From Glycine soja (taxonomy: Eukaryota > Streptophyta > Magnoliopsida > Fabales > Fabaceae), in assembly GCF_004193775.1 (NCBI RefSeq), contig NC_041021.1, positions 14,217,198 to 14,281,197 on the forward strand: a DNA stretch of 64,000 nucleotides, in the 5' to 3' direction. The notes below the pieces were generated by a model. That model had not been told where the DNA came from, did not search any database, and was given only the letters and a program-made list of their open reading frames with translations. Of this stretch, positions 44,250 through 55,916 are shown one piece after another. A program made the translations under genes and the position numbers. Numbering within the stretch: the stretch's first letter is position 1; every line of letters begins with the position of its first letter.

Positions 44250-44406
44250 AGTTGGTTGATCAAGTTGATCCGCAAAAGACTTACGGATCAACTATAAATG
44301 ACTTACGGATCAACTTGATCCGTAACTATCAACTTGATCCGAAGCAATGAAATCTACATGCGGATCAAGTTGATCAGTAAACCTCTTAGGGATCAACTTG
44401 ATCCGC
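44250..44406. repeat. Subterminal palindromes, right end of the second MULE
   Basis: Further copies, including a perfect 11-1-11 palindrome at 44303-44325 (arms TTACGGATCAA/TTGATCCGTAA). Confidence 0.82.
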
Positions 44407-44721
44407 GTGATCTGCCGTACACCAGAATGCACCCAACATTGCGTACCTCATATGCCACCGTCGACCACCGCAACACCAAACACCGGTACCTTCACCTTCA
44501 TGGAACCTAACCGTTCACCGTACCAAACCGATTGCAAGGAAACAAACAAAATACGGGGAAGCACTACTCACCGAAGAGAGAAAAGAAGGAGAGAATGCAC
44601 AAATGGAAGCATTGTGTCGTTTGTAAAAGCTGGGTGCAGTAAATGGAAGAACTGTTAAGCACTGTTCATGGAAAAGGGAGAAAGAAGGAGCAATAGGGGC
44701 ACTTTTGAGAATTTTAAAAGT

Positions 44722-44766
44722 TGGTGGGTGCACTAGCAATAATGCTGGGTGCACCTAGCAACTCCC
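44722..44766 (-). repeat. Right TIR of the second MULE
   Basis: Inverted partner of 39448-39492. Confidence 0.88.
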
Positions 44767-44775
44767 TTTCCTTTA
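44767..44775. repeat. 9-bp TSD of the second MULE, right
   Basis: TTTCCTTTA, identical to 39439-39447. Confidence 0.88.
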
Positions 44776-45954
44776 TAAGGATGCTACATGCTCTTATATA
44801 GATGTCAAGAGTCATTTGAACTTAACACATTAAAATAAAATATAAAAATTCAAAGGAAAATAGAGAATGAACCCTAATTGGTTCTTTAGTCCAAAAGCTA
44901 TGTGATTCATCCAAATAAACTCCAGGTGACAATTGCTTCTTGAGTATAAACTCTTGGGTTCATTGTGCTATTCAAATTACTATTTTTAAGTTTGTTGAAT
45001 TTATATTCAAGTTCTGAAAATGAGACAAATCTTGGTTTGGGCACTTGCATCACTAAACTTTGATGGAAAACTTTGTTAAAAAGGAGGATCAACCAAGTTT
45101 TTTAGCAAAAATTATGAACAATATAATTGACGAATATCCCGTACTAATGTAATAGTGAAAAATAATCATATTATGAAATAAATTACATTAAACTAGTTAG
45201 TTAAATTTATAATTGGTCAAACTAAAATAAGTTTTTATATGTTATAAGTATAAATATTTTATTAATGTATTCCAACCCCCAAAAAAATACAATATAAAAG
45301 AAAACAAAACTTTAAATTTTTTACTTTAGAAGCCATATTTTTCATTTTCTTTTCACGTTTCTTCTAGTAAACGAAAACATAATGTCATTATGCTTATTTT
45401 TTTCTCTCTTTAATTTCTTTCCTTCTATTTAAACATTAAACATACAATAAATCATGGATTTGGAAAATTAGGGAGACCAAAAATTAAAATTTATCCTTAT
45501 TACTTCTCTTTATCTATATTTTTTTTTATCATATTCTATTATAAACAAGATATTTTTAATAACATTTAGTCAATAATTTAAAAATAAAACATGTTAATAA
45601 AAAGATAGGGCCTTGTAGTCGACAGTTGCAAGCTCAAACTCATATTCATCACTTTGGGATGAGATAAATATAAAAATTTCTATAAGTGTTCTTTGAGTTA
45701 GTGACTTTTCCTACCTTAGATTGGACACCATTCTCTCTGCTATTTTGTTTATATAAAAAGCATGTTAAAAATTATATTGAAAAAAATGTGTTGGCAACAT
45801 TTATTTAATTATATTGTTCCCTCTTTTTTCTTTCTTTCTACTTTTATTGCATTCTTGTTCTTGACATTATATAAGATCAAACAAGAGAAGCTAAACCACA
45901 TTCCATAACCATCCTACAACACAACATATCCCATATTCCACATACTCACACAAA
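44776..45954. other. Intergenic, upstream of the UGT85-like exon
   Basis: AT-rich, no ORF of note. The right side holds the UGT promoter candidate. Confidence 0.5.
45868..45874 (+). promoter_or_regulatory. Candidate TATA box of the UGT85-like gene
   Basis: TATATAA about 80 bases upstream of the ATG, within a normal plant promoter distance. Confidence 0.55.
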
Positions 45955-46462
45955 ATGGAGTCACTTCATACCCAAAAGCCTCATGTGTGTGTACCATTCC
46001 CAGCACAAGGCCATGTAAACCCCTTCATGCAGCTAGCCAAACTCCTTCATTGTGTGGGTTTCCATGTCACATATGTGAACACCAAGTTCAACCACAATCG
46101 TTTGGTTAGGTCCCATGGACCAGACTTTGTTAAGGGTCTCCCTAATTTTCAATTCGAGACCATACTCGATGGTTTGCCACCTTCAGACAAGGATGCAACT
46201 CAGGATGTTCCAACACTGTGTGATTCGACTAGGAAAACATGTTATGGTCCGTTCAAAGAGATGGCGATGAAGCTCAATGACTCTTCTCCTGAAGTGCCTC
46301 CAATTAGTTGCATCATTGCCGATGGGATTAATGGCTTTGCTGGAAGAGGTGCAAGGGATTTGGGCATACCAAAGGTTTAGTTTTGGACAGCCTCAACATG
46401 TGGTTTTGTGGGATATTTGCAATATGAGGAGCTGGCTAAAAAAGGCATTCTTCCATTCAAAG
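45955..46462 (+). pseudogene. UGT85A-like UDP-glycosyltransferase, exon 1 only, with stop
   Basis: Starts [20 protein letters not shown], with the acceptor-side His of the GT1 family in the first 20 residues. It continues [20 protein letters not shown] and [24 protein letters not shown] at 46378-46380 interrupts the frame, which resumes FWTASTCGFVGYLQYEELAK and GILPFK up to a GTGCGT donor at 46463. That is the usual intron position of UGT85 genes. The second exon, with the PSPG sugar-donor box, is not found in the window. The intron runs into a gypsy element at 46799. Intact members glucosylate small molecules in the cytosol; this copy should be inactive. Confidence 0.88.
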
Positions 46463-46790
46463 GTGCGTTTTATTTTTGTTGTCTTTTATAATTTAATTTG
46501 TAGAGAAAAAAAGTTATACACAAACACAATATAAAAAAATTTATATAGTCATTCAATTGTAATTCATCATATATGATATTTTTCTAACTTTTGAAATTAT
46601 TATCAAAAGTAATTAAAATAGTGATTTGTAATTAAATGAAAATGTAAAACTGTTTTGAACTCTCAGTTGATAGACATTAGACTTATTTTTTTTATTATTT
46701 GTTATGTATTTTTTTTAATATGTAAGAAATGAACATGGTATCATTGTATAGTTTTACTCATGTTTATAACACTCACATCTAACAAATGAG

Positions 46791-46798
46791 TTAGAACC
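46791..46798. repeat. Flanking direct repeat (TTAGAACC), left
   Basis: Matches 53557-53564. Confidence 0.8.
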
Positions 46799-47418
46799 TG
46801 ATGTGAACCTGACTAGGAGCGGATCGTTTGATATAGGCTATGGAGTTTTGGATGACACCACTTCCAGTGAAGGAAGATAAGTCAGGATAGACGCCACAAG
46901 GATTACCTTGATAAGTCTGAGATTGGTTCAACAAGGAACCCAGAGAGAAGCTCTCACCAAATTTTATCAAATGCCAAAAGTTCCTTTATTTAAAACAAAA
47001 ACCAATACTTATAGTGTATCTGAACAAAAAGATAAAAATAGACATGGGCCTTCTAAACAGTTTGGGCCAAAATTACAATAAATAAAAATTATAACTAAAA
47101 ACATATTTAACTTGGGCCTTCAAATTAGTTTGGGCCTTCAGCAACAATTAATAGTCTTGGTAGTGCCTCTACCTCTGGGCCTTCATCTTTCTCCACTTGG
47201 GCCTTCAATCATCATCAATGGCAGCTATACAAATGACCAGCCTTGTCTCTATGACGTGTTGGGCCTGTTTAAGTCTGCCTTTGGTCATGGGCCTTTCAAG
47301 TGCTTCATGGTCCTTGCCCTTTGTTGTGTCTTAATAACTGTGTTGGGCCTGTTTAAGTCTGCCTCTGGTCATGGGCCCTTCAAGTGCTTCATGGTCCTTG
47401 CCCTTAGTAGTGTCCTCA
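46799..47418 (-). repeat. 3' LTR of the second gypsy element
   Basis: Starts TGAGGACACTAC and ends GGTTCACATCA on minus. It is 84 bases longer than its partner because of a tandem duplication near 47255-47400 (TGTTGGGCCTGTTTAAGTCT unit). Confidence 0.9.
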
Positions 47419-50400
47419 TCACTCCCTCCTTCTTGAAAAGGATTTGCCCTCAAACCTAAGGCTCCTCCATCTGCATCAAAAAGAGATAGATCAGACACAT
47501 TGAAAGTGGCACTTACATTATACTCACTAGGCAAGTCAATCTTGTAGGCATTGCCATTGATTTTTTCCAACACTTGGAATGGTCCATCTCCTCTAGGTTG
47601 AAGCTTGGACTTCCTTTGTTTTGGGAACCTCTCCTTCATCAGGTGTACCCAAACCCAATCACCTGGTTCAAGCACGACTTTCTTTCTACTTTTGTTGGCT
47701 TGCCTTGCATAGCTCGCATTTTTCTTTTCAATTTGAGCCTTCACTTGCTCATGCAGCTTCTTCATATACTCAGCTTTAGCCTGTGCGTCCTTATGCTTAA
47801 ACATAGCAATGTTAGGCATAGGCAACAAATCAAGAGGAGTCAAAGGATTAAATCCATACACTATCTCAAATGGTGAACAATTAGTTGTGCTATGGACAAC
47901 CCGATTATAAGCAAACTCAACATGAGGCAAACATGCTTCCCAAGATTTAAGATTTTTCTTTAAAATAGTCCTAAGCAGTGTGCCTAAAGTCCTATTGACT
48001 ACCTCAGTTTGACAATCAGTTTGTGGGTGACAAGTAGTAGAAAACAACAATTTAGTACCAATCTTACCCCACAAGGTCCTCCAAAAGTGACTAAGGAATT
48101 TTGCATCCCTATCACTGACATGCTCCTCGGTAATCCATGAAGCCGCACTATTTCTTTGAAAAACAAATCAGCCACATGACAAGCGTCATCCACTTTCTTG
48201 CAAGGGATGAAGTGTGCCATCTTAGAAAACCTGTCAACAACAACAAACACAGAATCCTTTCCATTCTTGGTTTTGGGCAGCCCCAAAACAAAGTCCATAG
48301 ATATGTCAGTCCAAGGATATTTAGGAACAGGCAAAGGAGTATACAATCCATGAGGTTTAACCTTAGATTTAGCTTGTTTACACACAATGCAATGACCACA
48401 AAACTTATGCACATCACGCCTCATATGAGGCCAAAAGAAATGCTCTTGCAGAATTTCCAGGGTCTTTTGAATCCCAAAGTGTCCCATCAACCCCCCCTCA
48501 TGTGATTCACTCACAAGCAACTCTCTAATGGAAAACTTAGGCACACACAATTTATTTGCTTTAAACAAGAATCCATTATGCCTATAGTAACCATTTTCAG
48601 AAAACATTTCACATGCAACAAAAATTTCAGCAAAGTCCACATCATGCACATACATGTCTTTCAAAGACTCGAGACCAAACACTTTAGTTTCAAGCATAGC
48701 AAGTAAAGCATGTCTCCTAGACAAAGCACCAGCCACTACATTCCCTTTCCCCTTTTTATGTTTGATGTTATATGGAAATTGCTCTAAAAACTCTACCCAC
48801 TTAGCATGCCTCTTATTAAGCTTTCCTTGGCCTTTTAAGTATTTTAAGGACTCGAGATCATTATGGATGACAAACTTTTGGGTAATAAGTAATGCTGCCA
48901 AGTTTGTAAAGCTCTAACCAAAGCATACAATTCTTTATCATAAGTTGAATAGTTAAGGGCAGCGGCTCCTAACTTTTCACTAAAATAAGCTATCGGATGT
49001 CCCTCTTGCAACAAAACAGCCCCAATACCCACATTTGACGCATCACACTCAATTTCAAATGATTTTGCAAAATTAGGCATAGCAAGAATGGGTGCATTAG
49101 TTAACCTATGTTTGAGGGCAGCAAAGGCCTCTTCTTGTTTCTTACCCCATTTGAAACCCACATTCTTCTTAACAACTTCAGTTAGAGGTGCAGCCAATGT
49201 ACTAAAATCCTTAACAAATCTCCTATAGAAACTTGCTAAACCATGAAATCCCCTCACCTCACCCATGATCTTAGGTGTTGGCCATTCTTGGATGGCCTTA
49301 ACCTTTTCCACATCCACCCGTACTCCCTCAGCACTAACAACAAAACCCAAAAACACCACATGATCAGTACAAAAGGAGCACTTTTCTAGGTTGGCATACA
49401 ATTTTTTTCTTTCCTAAGCACACTTAAAACAGATTGCAAATGTTCAACATGCAAATCAAGACTAGTGCTATAGATAAGAATATCATCAAAGTACACCACC
49501 ACAAATTTCCCAATAAATTACCTTAAAACATGGTTCATCAATCTCATGAAAGTACTAGGTGCATTAGTCAAACCAAATGGCATAACCATCCACTCATACA
49601 AACCATATTTTGTTTTAAAGGAAGTTTTCCATTCATCTCCCTCTCTGATTCTAATATGATTATAGCCACTTTTCAAATCCATTTTAGAAAACACACATGC
49701 ACCATACAGTTCATCAAGAAGATCATCTAACCTGGGGATTGGATGCCTATACTTGATGGTGATGTTGTTTATGGCTCTACAATAAGAACACACCCTCCAT
49801 GAGTCGTCCTTCTTGGGTACTAGAATGACAGGTACATCACACGAACTCATACTATCTCTCACCCAACCTTTACGCAGGAGTTCGGACACTTGCCTTTCGA
49901 TATCCTTAGTTTCTTGTGGGTTGCTCCTATAAGCTGGCCAATTGGGCAAGGATGCTCCTGGAATGAGATCAATGTGATGCTCAATTCCCCTCAATGGTGG
50001 CAAACCATCCGGTACACTTGCTGGAAACACATCATCAAAATCCTGCAGAAGAGACTGAATACCAGAAGGCAATTTAAATTCATCAATTGGGTTAGCATGC
50101 AACATCTGACGTTGAGAAAACAATAAATATAGGGGTTGTCTTGCATAAAGCACCCTCCTTACCTCCCTTTTTGTTGCTAAACAAAGCTGTTTGCCCTCAA
50201 GTGTTTCACTCTTTTTGTTTTCTCTCTTTTCCCTCTCAAGTGTTTCACTCTTTTTCTTTCTTCTCTTTTCCTTCTCAAGTGTTTCACTCTTTTTTCTCTC
50301 AAGTGTCTCACTCTTTTTTCTCTCAAGTGTCTCACCCTTTTTTCTCTCAAGTGTCTCACTCTTTTTCTTTTCGCTCATTTTTATCTGATCCTCACAAACC

Positions 50401-50843
50401 TCTCTAGGGGATAACGGTTTGAGAATAATTTTCTTGTCATCTTGCTTGAAAGAGATTTTGTTGGTGAAGCCATCATACACTGCCTTGGTATCATACTGCC
50501 ACGGTCTTCCTAACAGCACATGGGTCGCTTCCATTGGGACCACATCACACAGCACCCTATCATTATATCTCCCAATGGTGAGACACACCTTAACCTGTTG
50601 AGTCACTTTTACCTCTTCATCTTCACTAAGCCACTGAAGTTTGTATGGTCTAGGATGGGGCTTAGTTTCCAAATTCAGTTTGGTCACTAATCTGGAACTT
50701 GCAACATTGGTACAACTTCCTCCATCAACAATTAAAGAGCACAACTTACCATTAATTACACACCTGGTGTGGAAAATATTTTCTCTTTGATTGTCATCCA
50801 ATGGCTGCATCTGATTTCCCAACAACCTTCTCACCATCAGCAT
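47331..50843 (-). pseudogene. Pol of the second gypsy element, broken
   Basis: 49518-50843 holds the protease (LIVDGGSCTNVAS, near 50720), a lysine-rich KKSETLER repeat, and the RT start (VFSKMDLKSGYNHIRIREGD). After a TAA at 49520-49518, YFDDILIYS lies near 49480. 48844-49401 has RNase H ([18 protein letters not shown]). 47999-48901 has the integrase zinc finger ([18 protein letters not shown]) and first catalytic region ([13 protein letters not shown]). 47331-48074 has the integrase end ([20 protein letters not shown]) and a C-terminus continuing into the 3' LTR to QAQHSY. At least three frameshifts and one stop disable it. Confidence 0.87.
50180..50385 (-). repeat. KKSETLER coding minisatellite in pol
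   Basis: Six to eight imperfect units of about 24 bases, coding KKSETLER or KKGETLER, between protease and RT. It keeps the frame. Confidence 0.85.
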
Positions 50844-50849
50844 ATCACC

Positions 50850-51935
50850 CTACATAGCTTCCTCCTCATACTCTTCTTCTTCCACTTCTTCTTCACTGAT
50901 TTCAGACTCACTAGTGATTTCTCCATCAGTCTTCATGATCATGGTCCTCCTGGTTGGACATTCAGAAGCAATATGTCCTCTGCCTAAGCACTTGAAGCAT
51001 TTTATGTTTCTGGTTCCAATATTGGATGAGGAAGTGGAGGTGTTATGTTTGCTTCCACCTACACTAGACGCTGCTGACTTTCCATGCGGGGATGTGGCTG
51101 CAGGGTGAAACGAATTACCTCCCTCCTTCTTGGATCTGTTGGCCCAGTTATGGTTGTAAGTATTGGGTGAGTTCCTCCTTGTTGCACTTTTTCTTTTAAT
51201 TTGCTGTTCAACCCGGAGTGCCCTATGTAACAAGTCATCCAACGCCACATACTCCTGTAATTCAACAACATCTCTGATTTCAGGGTTTAGACCATTCAGG
51301 AAACGAGCCATTGTGTCTTCGGATTCCTCTTCGATGTTGGCCCTCACTAACGCCATTTCCATCTCTTTATAATATTCTTCCACAGTTAAATTCCCTGGGG
51401 ACAACCCTTGGAGTTTCTGTCGTATGGTTCTGCTATAGCTAGTGGGCACATACCTTTTTCTCATCACCCTTTTCATCTCAGTCCATGTATCTACCTCTCG
51501 ACGTTCCTCTCTCAGGATTTCTCTCTGGTATTTATGCCACCAAACAAGGGCATAGTCAGAGAATTCAGCTGCTGCTAGCTTGACTTTCTGCTCTTCAGTG
51601 TAGTCATTGCAGGCAAATACATGCTCAATCTTCATTTCCCAGTCCAGGTAGGCATCTGGATCACTTCTGCTTTTGAAGGGAGGAACATTGAGCTTTACTC
51701 CCTCAACCCGGTTTTGCCTCGGTTCGTCATTACCGCCATTGTTACCTCTGTTCCCACCTATATTTCGTCTAGCATTCTGATTGGCTTGGTTCTCCAAAAA
51801 TTCTAGTCGTCCAAAGACCTCCTCATTGTTACGGTCCAGCAAATGTTGCATCTGTGCATTCATCGCGTCCAGTAACAGACGCTGAGCTCCGTCCAACTGA
51901 TGATAATCGTCACCACCACGACCTGCTCCAACCAT
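50850..51935 (-). pseudogene. Gag of the second gypsy element
   Basis: 361-residue open frame. The N-terminus carries MVGAGRGGDDYHQLDGAQRL, the gag core FSDYALVWWHKYQREILREE and NLTVEEYYKEMEMALVRA, and a CCHC zinc knuckle CFKCLGRGHIASEC. An acidic tail EEEVEEEEYEEEAM precedes a TAG. The frame itself has no break, but pol follows in the same frame after this stop, so the stop may be a mutation separating a former gag-pol polyprotein. Confidence 0.88.
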
Positions 51936-53006
51936 AATTCAACAGAAAAAAAGTTTTCAATAAAAATTATTAAGGTTTGAGGACCTCACCACACTCTACT
52001 CACGTGTTTAACTCTTAGATGGTAATACACTCGTGTTTGATGCTCTCAATAGGATTTTGTGTAATGTATTCCCTCTTGCCTTTTACCACTCGTGTTCCCT
52101 CTTAAGTTTCTGGATGGACCAAATTAGACACACAAGGTAATATAAAATAAAAGGAAAGACAATATAATGATCACATACATATTTGATTTGGGATAACAAC
52201 TTGGACTTGATTTGATAGCAGATTGGATTTGATTTGGATAAAAGACTAGATTTGATTTGGATATTATATTCGATTGGATTTGGATAACGGATTAGCTTTA
52301 ATTTGGGTAACAAATATGATAACAAATAAGATATTAGGTAGGATAACAGATAAGATAACAGATATGACAAGCAAGCTTCAAATGCTCATAACTTTTGCAA
52401 CGGTTGTCCGTTTGAGGCCCACTATATGTCAAAACGCTCAGAATTCAGAGGAGAATCCCTAAACCAAATCCTGAAGGGGATTTGGCCCCACAATTTTCCC
52501 AAAAAACGCCTCTAACTGCCTTAATTTTGTGTTCAAAGATCAAACACCCAAATCTCTTCCAAACTTTTTTTTGCAACTGTTTTCTGTTTCTTTTTTTTTT
52601 TCGTTCTCTCTTTTTTTTTTCTCTCTTTTTTTTTTCAGACGTCCAGCGATTAGAATTCGTTCAATAGGCAATCATCATTAGGCAAATTTGACAATTTAGA
52701 AATTCAGCAATTAGGCAATTTTTACCCAAACAGAATTCGAATAGGCTGAAACAAAAGTTATGAACAGAAGACAAAATACAATACAACAGGCACAAACAGA
52801 TTTTTTTTGGGGACACAAAGTCTGAAAGACACAAGAAACAAGAACAAGAACAAAAAACGTGACAACAACAAGAACAAGAACAAAACAAAGACACAAACAA
52901 GAACACAAACAAGAAAACAAATAACAGAACAAGGACAAAACACAAACCTGAAAAAATTACAAAGAAAAAAGAATAGGATAGGATAGAACCTGTATCAAGA
53001 GTCGAA
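51936..53006. other. 5' leader region of the second gypsy element
   Basis: Non-coding between gag and primer site on minus. Includes low-complexity tracts: GGATAA/GATTTG repeats (52190-52360), T-rich runs (52565-52640) and AAC/AAG-rich repeats (52830-52950). Confidence 0.6.
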
Positions 53007-53018
53007 GCTCTAATACTA
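53007..53018 (-). other. Primer binding site, degenerate
   Basis: TAGTATTAGAGC on minus, two bases after the LTR. It differs at two positions from the initiator-Met type site seen in the other gypsy element. Confidence 0.7.
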
Positions 53019-53020
53019 GA

Positions 53021-53556
53021 TGATGTGAACCAGACTAGGAGCGGATCGTTTGATATAGGCTATGGAGTTTTGGATGACGCCACTTCCAGTGAAGGAAGAT
53101 AAGTCAGGATAGACGCCACAAGGATTACCTTGATAAGTCTGAGATTGGTTCAACAAGGAACTCAGAGAGAAGCTCTCACCAAATTTTATCAAATGCCAAA
53201 AGTTCCTTTATTAAAAACAAAAACCAATACTTATAGTGTATCTGAACAAAAAGATAAAAATAGACATGGGCCTTCTAAACAGTTTGGGCCAAAATTACAA
53301 TAAATAAAAATTATAACTAAAAACATATTTAACTTGGGCCTTCAAATTAGTTTGGGCTTTCAATAGCAATTAATAGTCTTGGTAGTGCCTCTGCCTCTGG
53401 GCCTTCATCTTTCTCCACTTGGGCCTTCAATCATCATCAATGGCAGCTATACAAATGACCAACCTTGTCTCTATGATGTGTTGGGCCTGTTTAAGTCTGT
53501 CTCTGGTCATGGGACCTTCAAGTGCTTCATGGTCCTTGCCCTTAGTAGTGTCCTCA
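53021..53556 (-). repeat. 5' LTR of the second gypsy element
   Basis: High identity to 46799-47418 outside the duplication, suggesting a younger insertion than the element in CBR1. Confidence 0.9.
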
Positions 53557-53564
53557 TTAGAACC
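53557..53564. repeat. Flanking direct repeat (TTAGAACC), right
   Basis: Matches 46791-46798. Confidence 0.8.
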
Positions 53565-53770
53565 CCTTGCTACTTCTTTGCTATGTTTTAATATATTTTT
53601 GATTTACCATTTCATAATTAATAATAGAAATATGGGGAATAATACACCACAACAACTACAATTTTGTAATGAGTTCAATGCTTAGATACATAAATCTAAC
53701 GAGGGGAAGAAAAGATTACTTGTGGGGAATAATGACCTAGTATGATAGCTAGATTTTTAGTTTCATAGGA

Positions 53771-54144
53771 CACTACTACAATTTATTGATTTAATATCGC
53801 AAGCTTAACATCGGTTTGAAAAATGTGGTGGCATTTTTGTAAATAAGTTAACTTAATTAACATTGGTTTTGAAAAAACCGATATTAACTAGTTGATGTTA
53901 ACATTGGTTTTTCCAAAACTCGATGTTAACATTAATATCTTAACATCGGTTATTGAAAAACCGATGTTAACATCAACTAGTTAACATCGGTTATTTAAAA
54001 ACCGATGTTAACTTTAGAAAGTTAACATCTGCTTTTTAAAAAACCAATGTTGACATCAGCTAGTTAACATCAGTTATGTTTAAGAAACCGATGTTGTCTC
54101 ATTCATAAGTTAAAACCCAAAAATCCATCTTCCCCCCACGCGAT
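53771..54144 (+). mobile_element. CACTA transposon terminus with subterminal palindromes
   Basis: CACTACTACAA at 53771, preceded by GGA (possible 3-bp TSD). It is followed by repeated TTAACATCGGTT and AACCGATGTTAA units in opposite orientations, typical of CACTA subterminal regions. The opposite end is not seen in the window. A solo LTR interrupts the region at 54145. Confidence 0.82.
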
Positions 54145-55248
54145 TGTAGATGCAATTGGCTTTGATGTTTTGATGATGATCATGATGATGTGTTGCAATT
54201 GATGCAAATGGGCTTTTCAAGATTAAAATTCAAGACAATACTTCAAGATTACAAGTCACAACATCAAGATGATCACTAGAATATTAGGAAGGGAATTCCT
54301 AATTGAATTAGCAAAGTTTTGGCCAAGTGATTTAAATTAAAAAGTGTTTCTCAAAGGTTTTACTCTCTGGTAATCGATTACCAGAGGATGTAATCGATTA
54401 CCAATGGCCAAATACGTTTTATAACAGCTACAAAAATTTGAATTCGAAATTTTAGACTGTGTAATCGATTACACAATTTTGGTAATCGATTACCAGCAGT
54501 TAGTAAACGTTTTAATTCAAATTTTAAAAGCTGTAATCGATTACACAATTACTGTAATCGATTACCAGACAGGATTTTCAGAAAAATAATTTCAAGAGTC
54601 ACAACTTTTCAAAGGCTTTATTCATGACCACCAATGGTCTATATATATGTGACTTAAACACGAAATTGTTCAGAGATTTTCAGAACAAAAAAGTGTTTAT
54701 CCTCTCAAAGAGCAAATTCATTTTATCCTCTTAAGAATTCCTTGGCCAATTCAATTGCAATTCATTAAGGAATTATTTGAGTGCTCAATCTGTAAAATCC
54801 ATCTCTTTCTAGAGAGATTTGTTCTTCTTCTTCTTCTTCTTCTTCTTCTCATTCTCTAAGGGATTAAGAGACTGTGAGTCTCTTGTTGTAAAGGATCTCT
54901 AAACACAAAGGAAGGATTGTCCTTGTGTGTTTAGAACTTGTAAAAGGAATTTACAAGATAGTGGAACTCTCAAGCGGGTTGCTTGGGGACTGGACGTAGG
55001 CACAAGGGTGTGGCCGAACCAGTATAAAACTGAGTTTGCATTTTCTCTTCCCTTAATCTCCTTTATTTATTATTGCTTTATATTCATATTCAAATTGTTT
55101 CATTTGAATTAATATTTAAGAAGATTGTCATTAAGGGAATTCATAACTTGAGTAAAAAGTGAAATAGATTTTTAAATTAGGGGAAACAGTTTGGAATATC
55201 TTAATTCAACCCCCCCTTCTTAAGATATCTGAGGCCACTTGTCTAACA
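54145..55248 (+). mobile_element. Solo LTR C, same family as LTRs A and B
   Basis: Begins TGTAGATGCAATTGGC and ends CACTTGTCTAACA, with TSD GCGAT at 54140-54144 and 55249-55253. It carries GTAATCGATTAC pairs (54371-54565), hairpins AAGAGAC/GTCTCTT (54866-54884) and CTTGTAAA/TTTACAAG (54936-54956), and GGACTGGACGTAGGCAC with GAACCAGTATAAA. Confidence 0.9.
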
Positions 55249-55253
55249 GCGAT

Positions 55254-55916
55254 CAGTTACCAAAACCCTTTCTTCATTTCTTCCTCATCACTCAGGCTTG
55301 AAAGACTTGTCTGTCCTCCTCACTCAAGTGGCGATTGAGGTTCATGTTCGAGTTCGCACAGGCTCCACGAGTTCCCGTTCGTGACTGCCGCGATTTAGGT
55401 ACATGGACAAACCTTCATGTTGCTTTAACCTTTATCCCTATAAAATGTTAACTTTGGGTTGGTGAGTTTGTTGTTTCATAGGTTTTAGACATAGTTTTGG
55501 CTCCTAGTTGGTGGGTTCGTGAGTTGGTGGGTTCGCGGGCTAGTGATTTCGTTGTTTCGTAGGTTGCTCTCTTTGGCACTTTTGATTCTATAATTTTTCT
55601 CTTCAACTTTTGATAGCTGTAATGATAAGGGCAGAGGGCACTTAAACACCTTGTTTCAAGGATAAGGTTCCTCCTAAGATAAGAACTTGGATTAAACTTC
55701 TCTGTATTTCTCATTCCATGCAACCTTCTTATATAATAGTTTCAATACAGCTTGTAACAAACTATAACAGCTTATAATTTGCTAATTATTTAATGGTTGC
55801 AATAGATTTCTGTTGGTGCTTCCTTGGCTCTGAATATTGGTGCGCTACCTTGGTGCTGCTTCAAGTCTCGTAATCTTGCAGGTAACTTGGGCGTATGGTC
55901 TTTCTTTTGAGCCTCT
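55254..55916. other. Unassigned sequence after solo LTR C
   Basis: No coding feature trusted. GGTTCGTGAGTTGGTGGG-type short repeats lie near 55500-55545. Segment 55620-55800 has the look of an old LTR fragment but no boundary is clear. Confidence 0.4.

Larger units (their letters stand above)
39448..44766 (-). mobile_element. Mutator-like element with transposase-OTU gene
   Basis: 5.3 kb with terminal inverted repeats of about 45 bases (GTGTGTTGCTAGGTGCACCC left, GGGAGTTGCTAGGTGCACCC read inward from right), 9-bp TSDs, subterminal palindromes and two genes on minus: a transposase-OTU fusion and an ORF of unknown function. Stops and frameshifts in both genes make it non-autonomous. Confidence 0.92.
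46799..53556 (-). mobile_element. Ty3/gypsy element inserted downstream of the UGT exon (CRM-like features)
   Basis: 6.8 kb with LTRs 46799-47418 and 53021-53556, a degenerate initiator-Met primer site, gag and pol on minus. The flanking direct repeat is eight bases (TTAGAACC, 46791-46798 and 53557-53564), longer than the usual five. No chromodomain is visible, and the pol C-terminus runs into the 3' LTR, a property described for CRM chromoviruses. Clade assignment is tentative. Confidence 0.9.

Noticed and set aside
50141..50407. ORFs with SQVFHSF repeats on plus
   Set aside because: Mirror frames of the KKSETLER coding repeat on minus.
52661..52945. Overlapping ORFs rich in Phe, Leu and Cys
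   Set aside because: They read through AAC/AAG-type low-complexity DNA antisense to any gene; no motif or codon bias.
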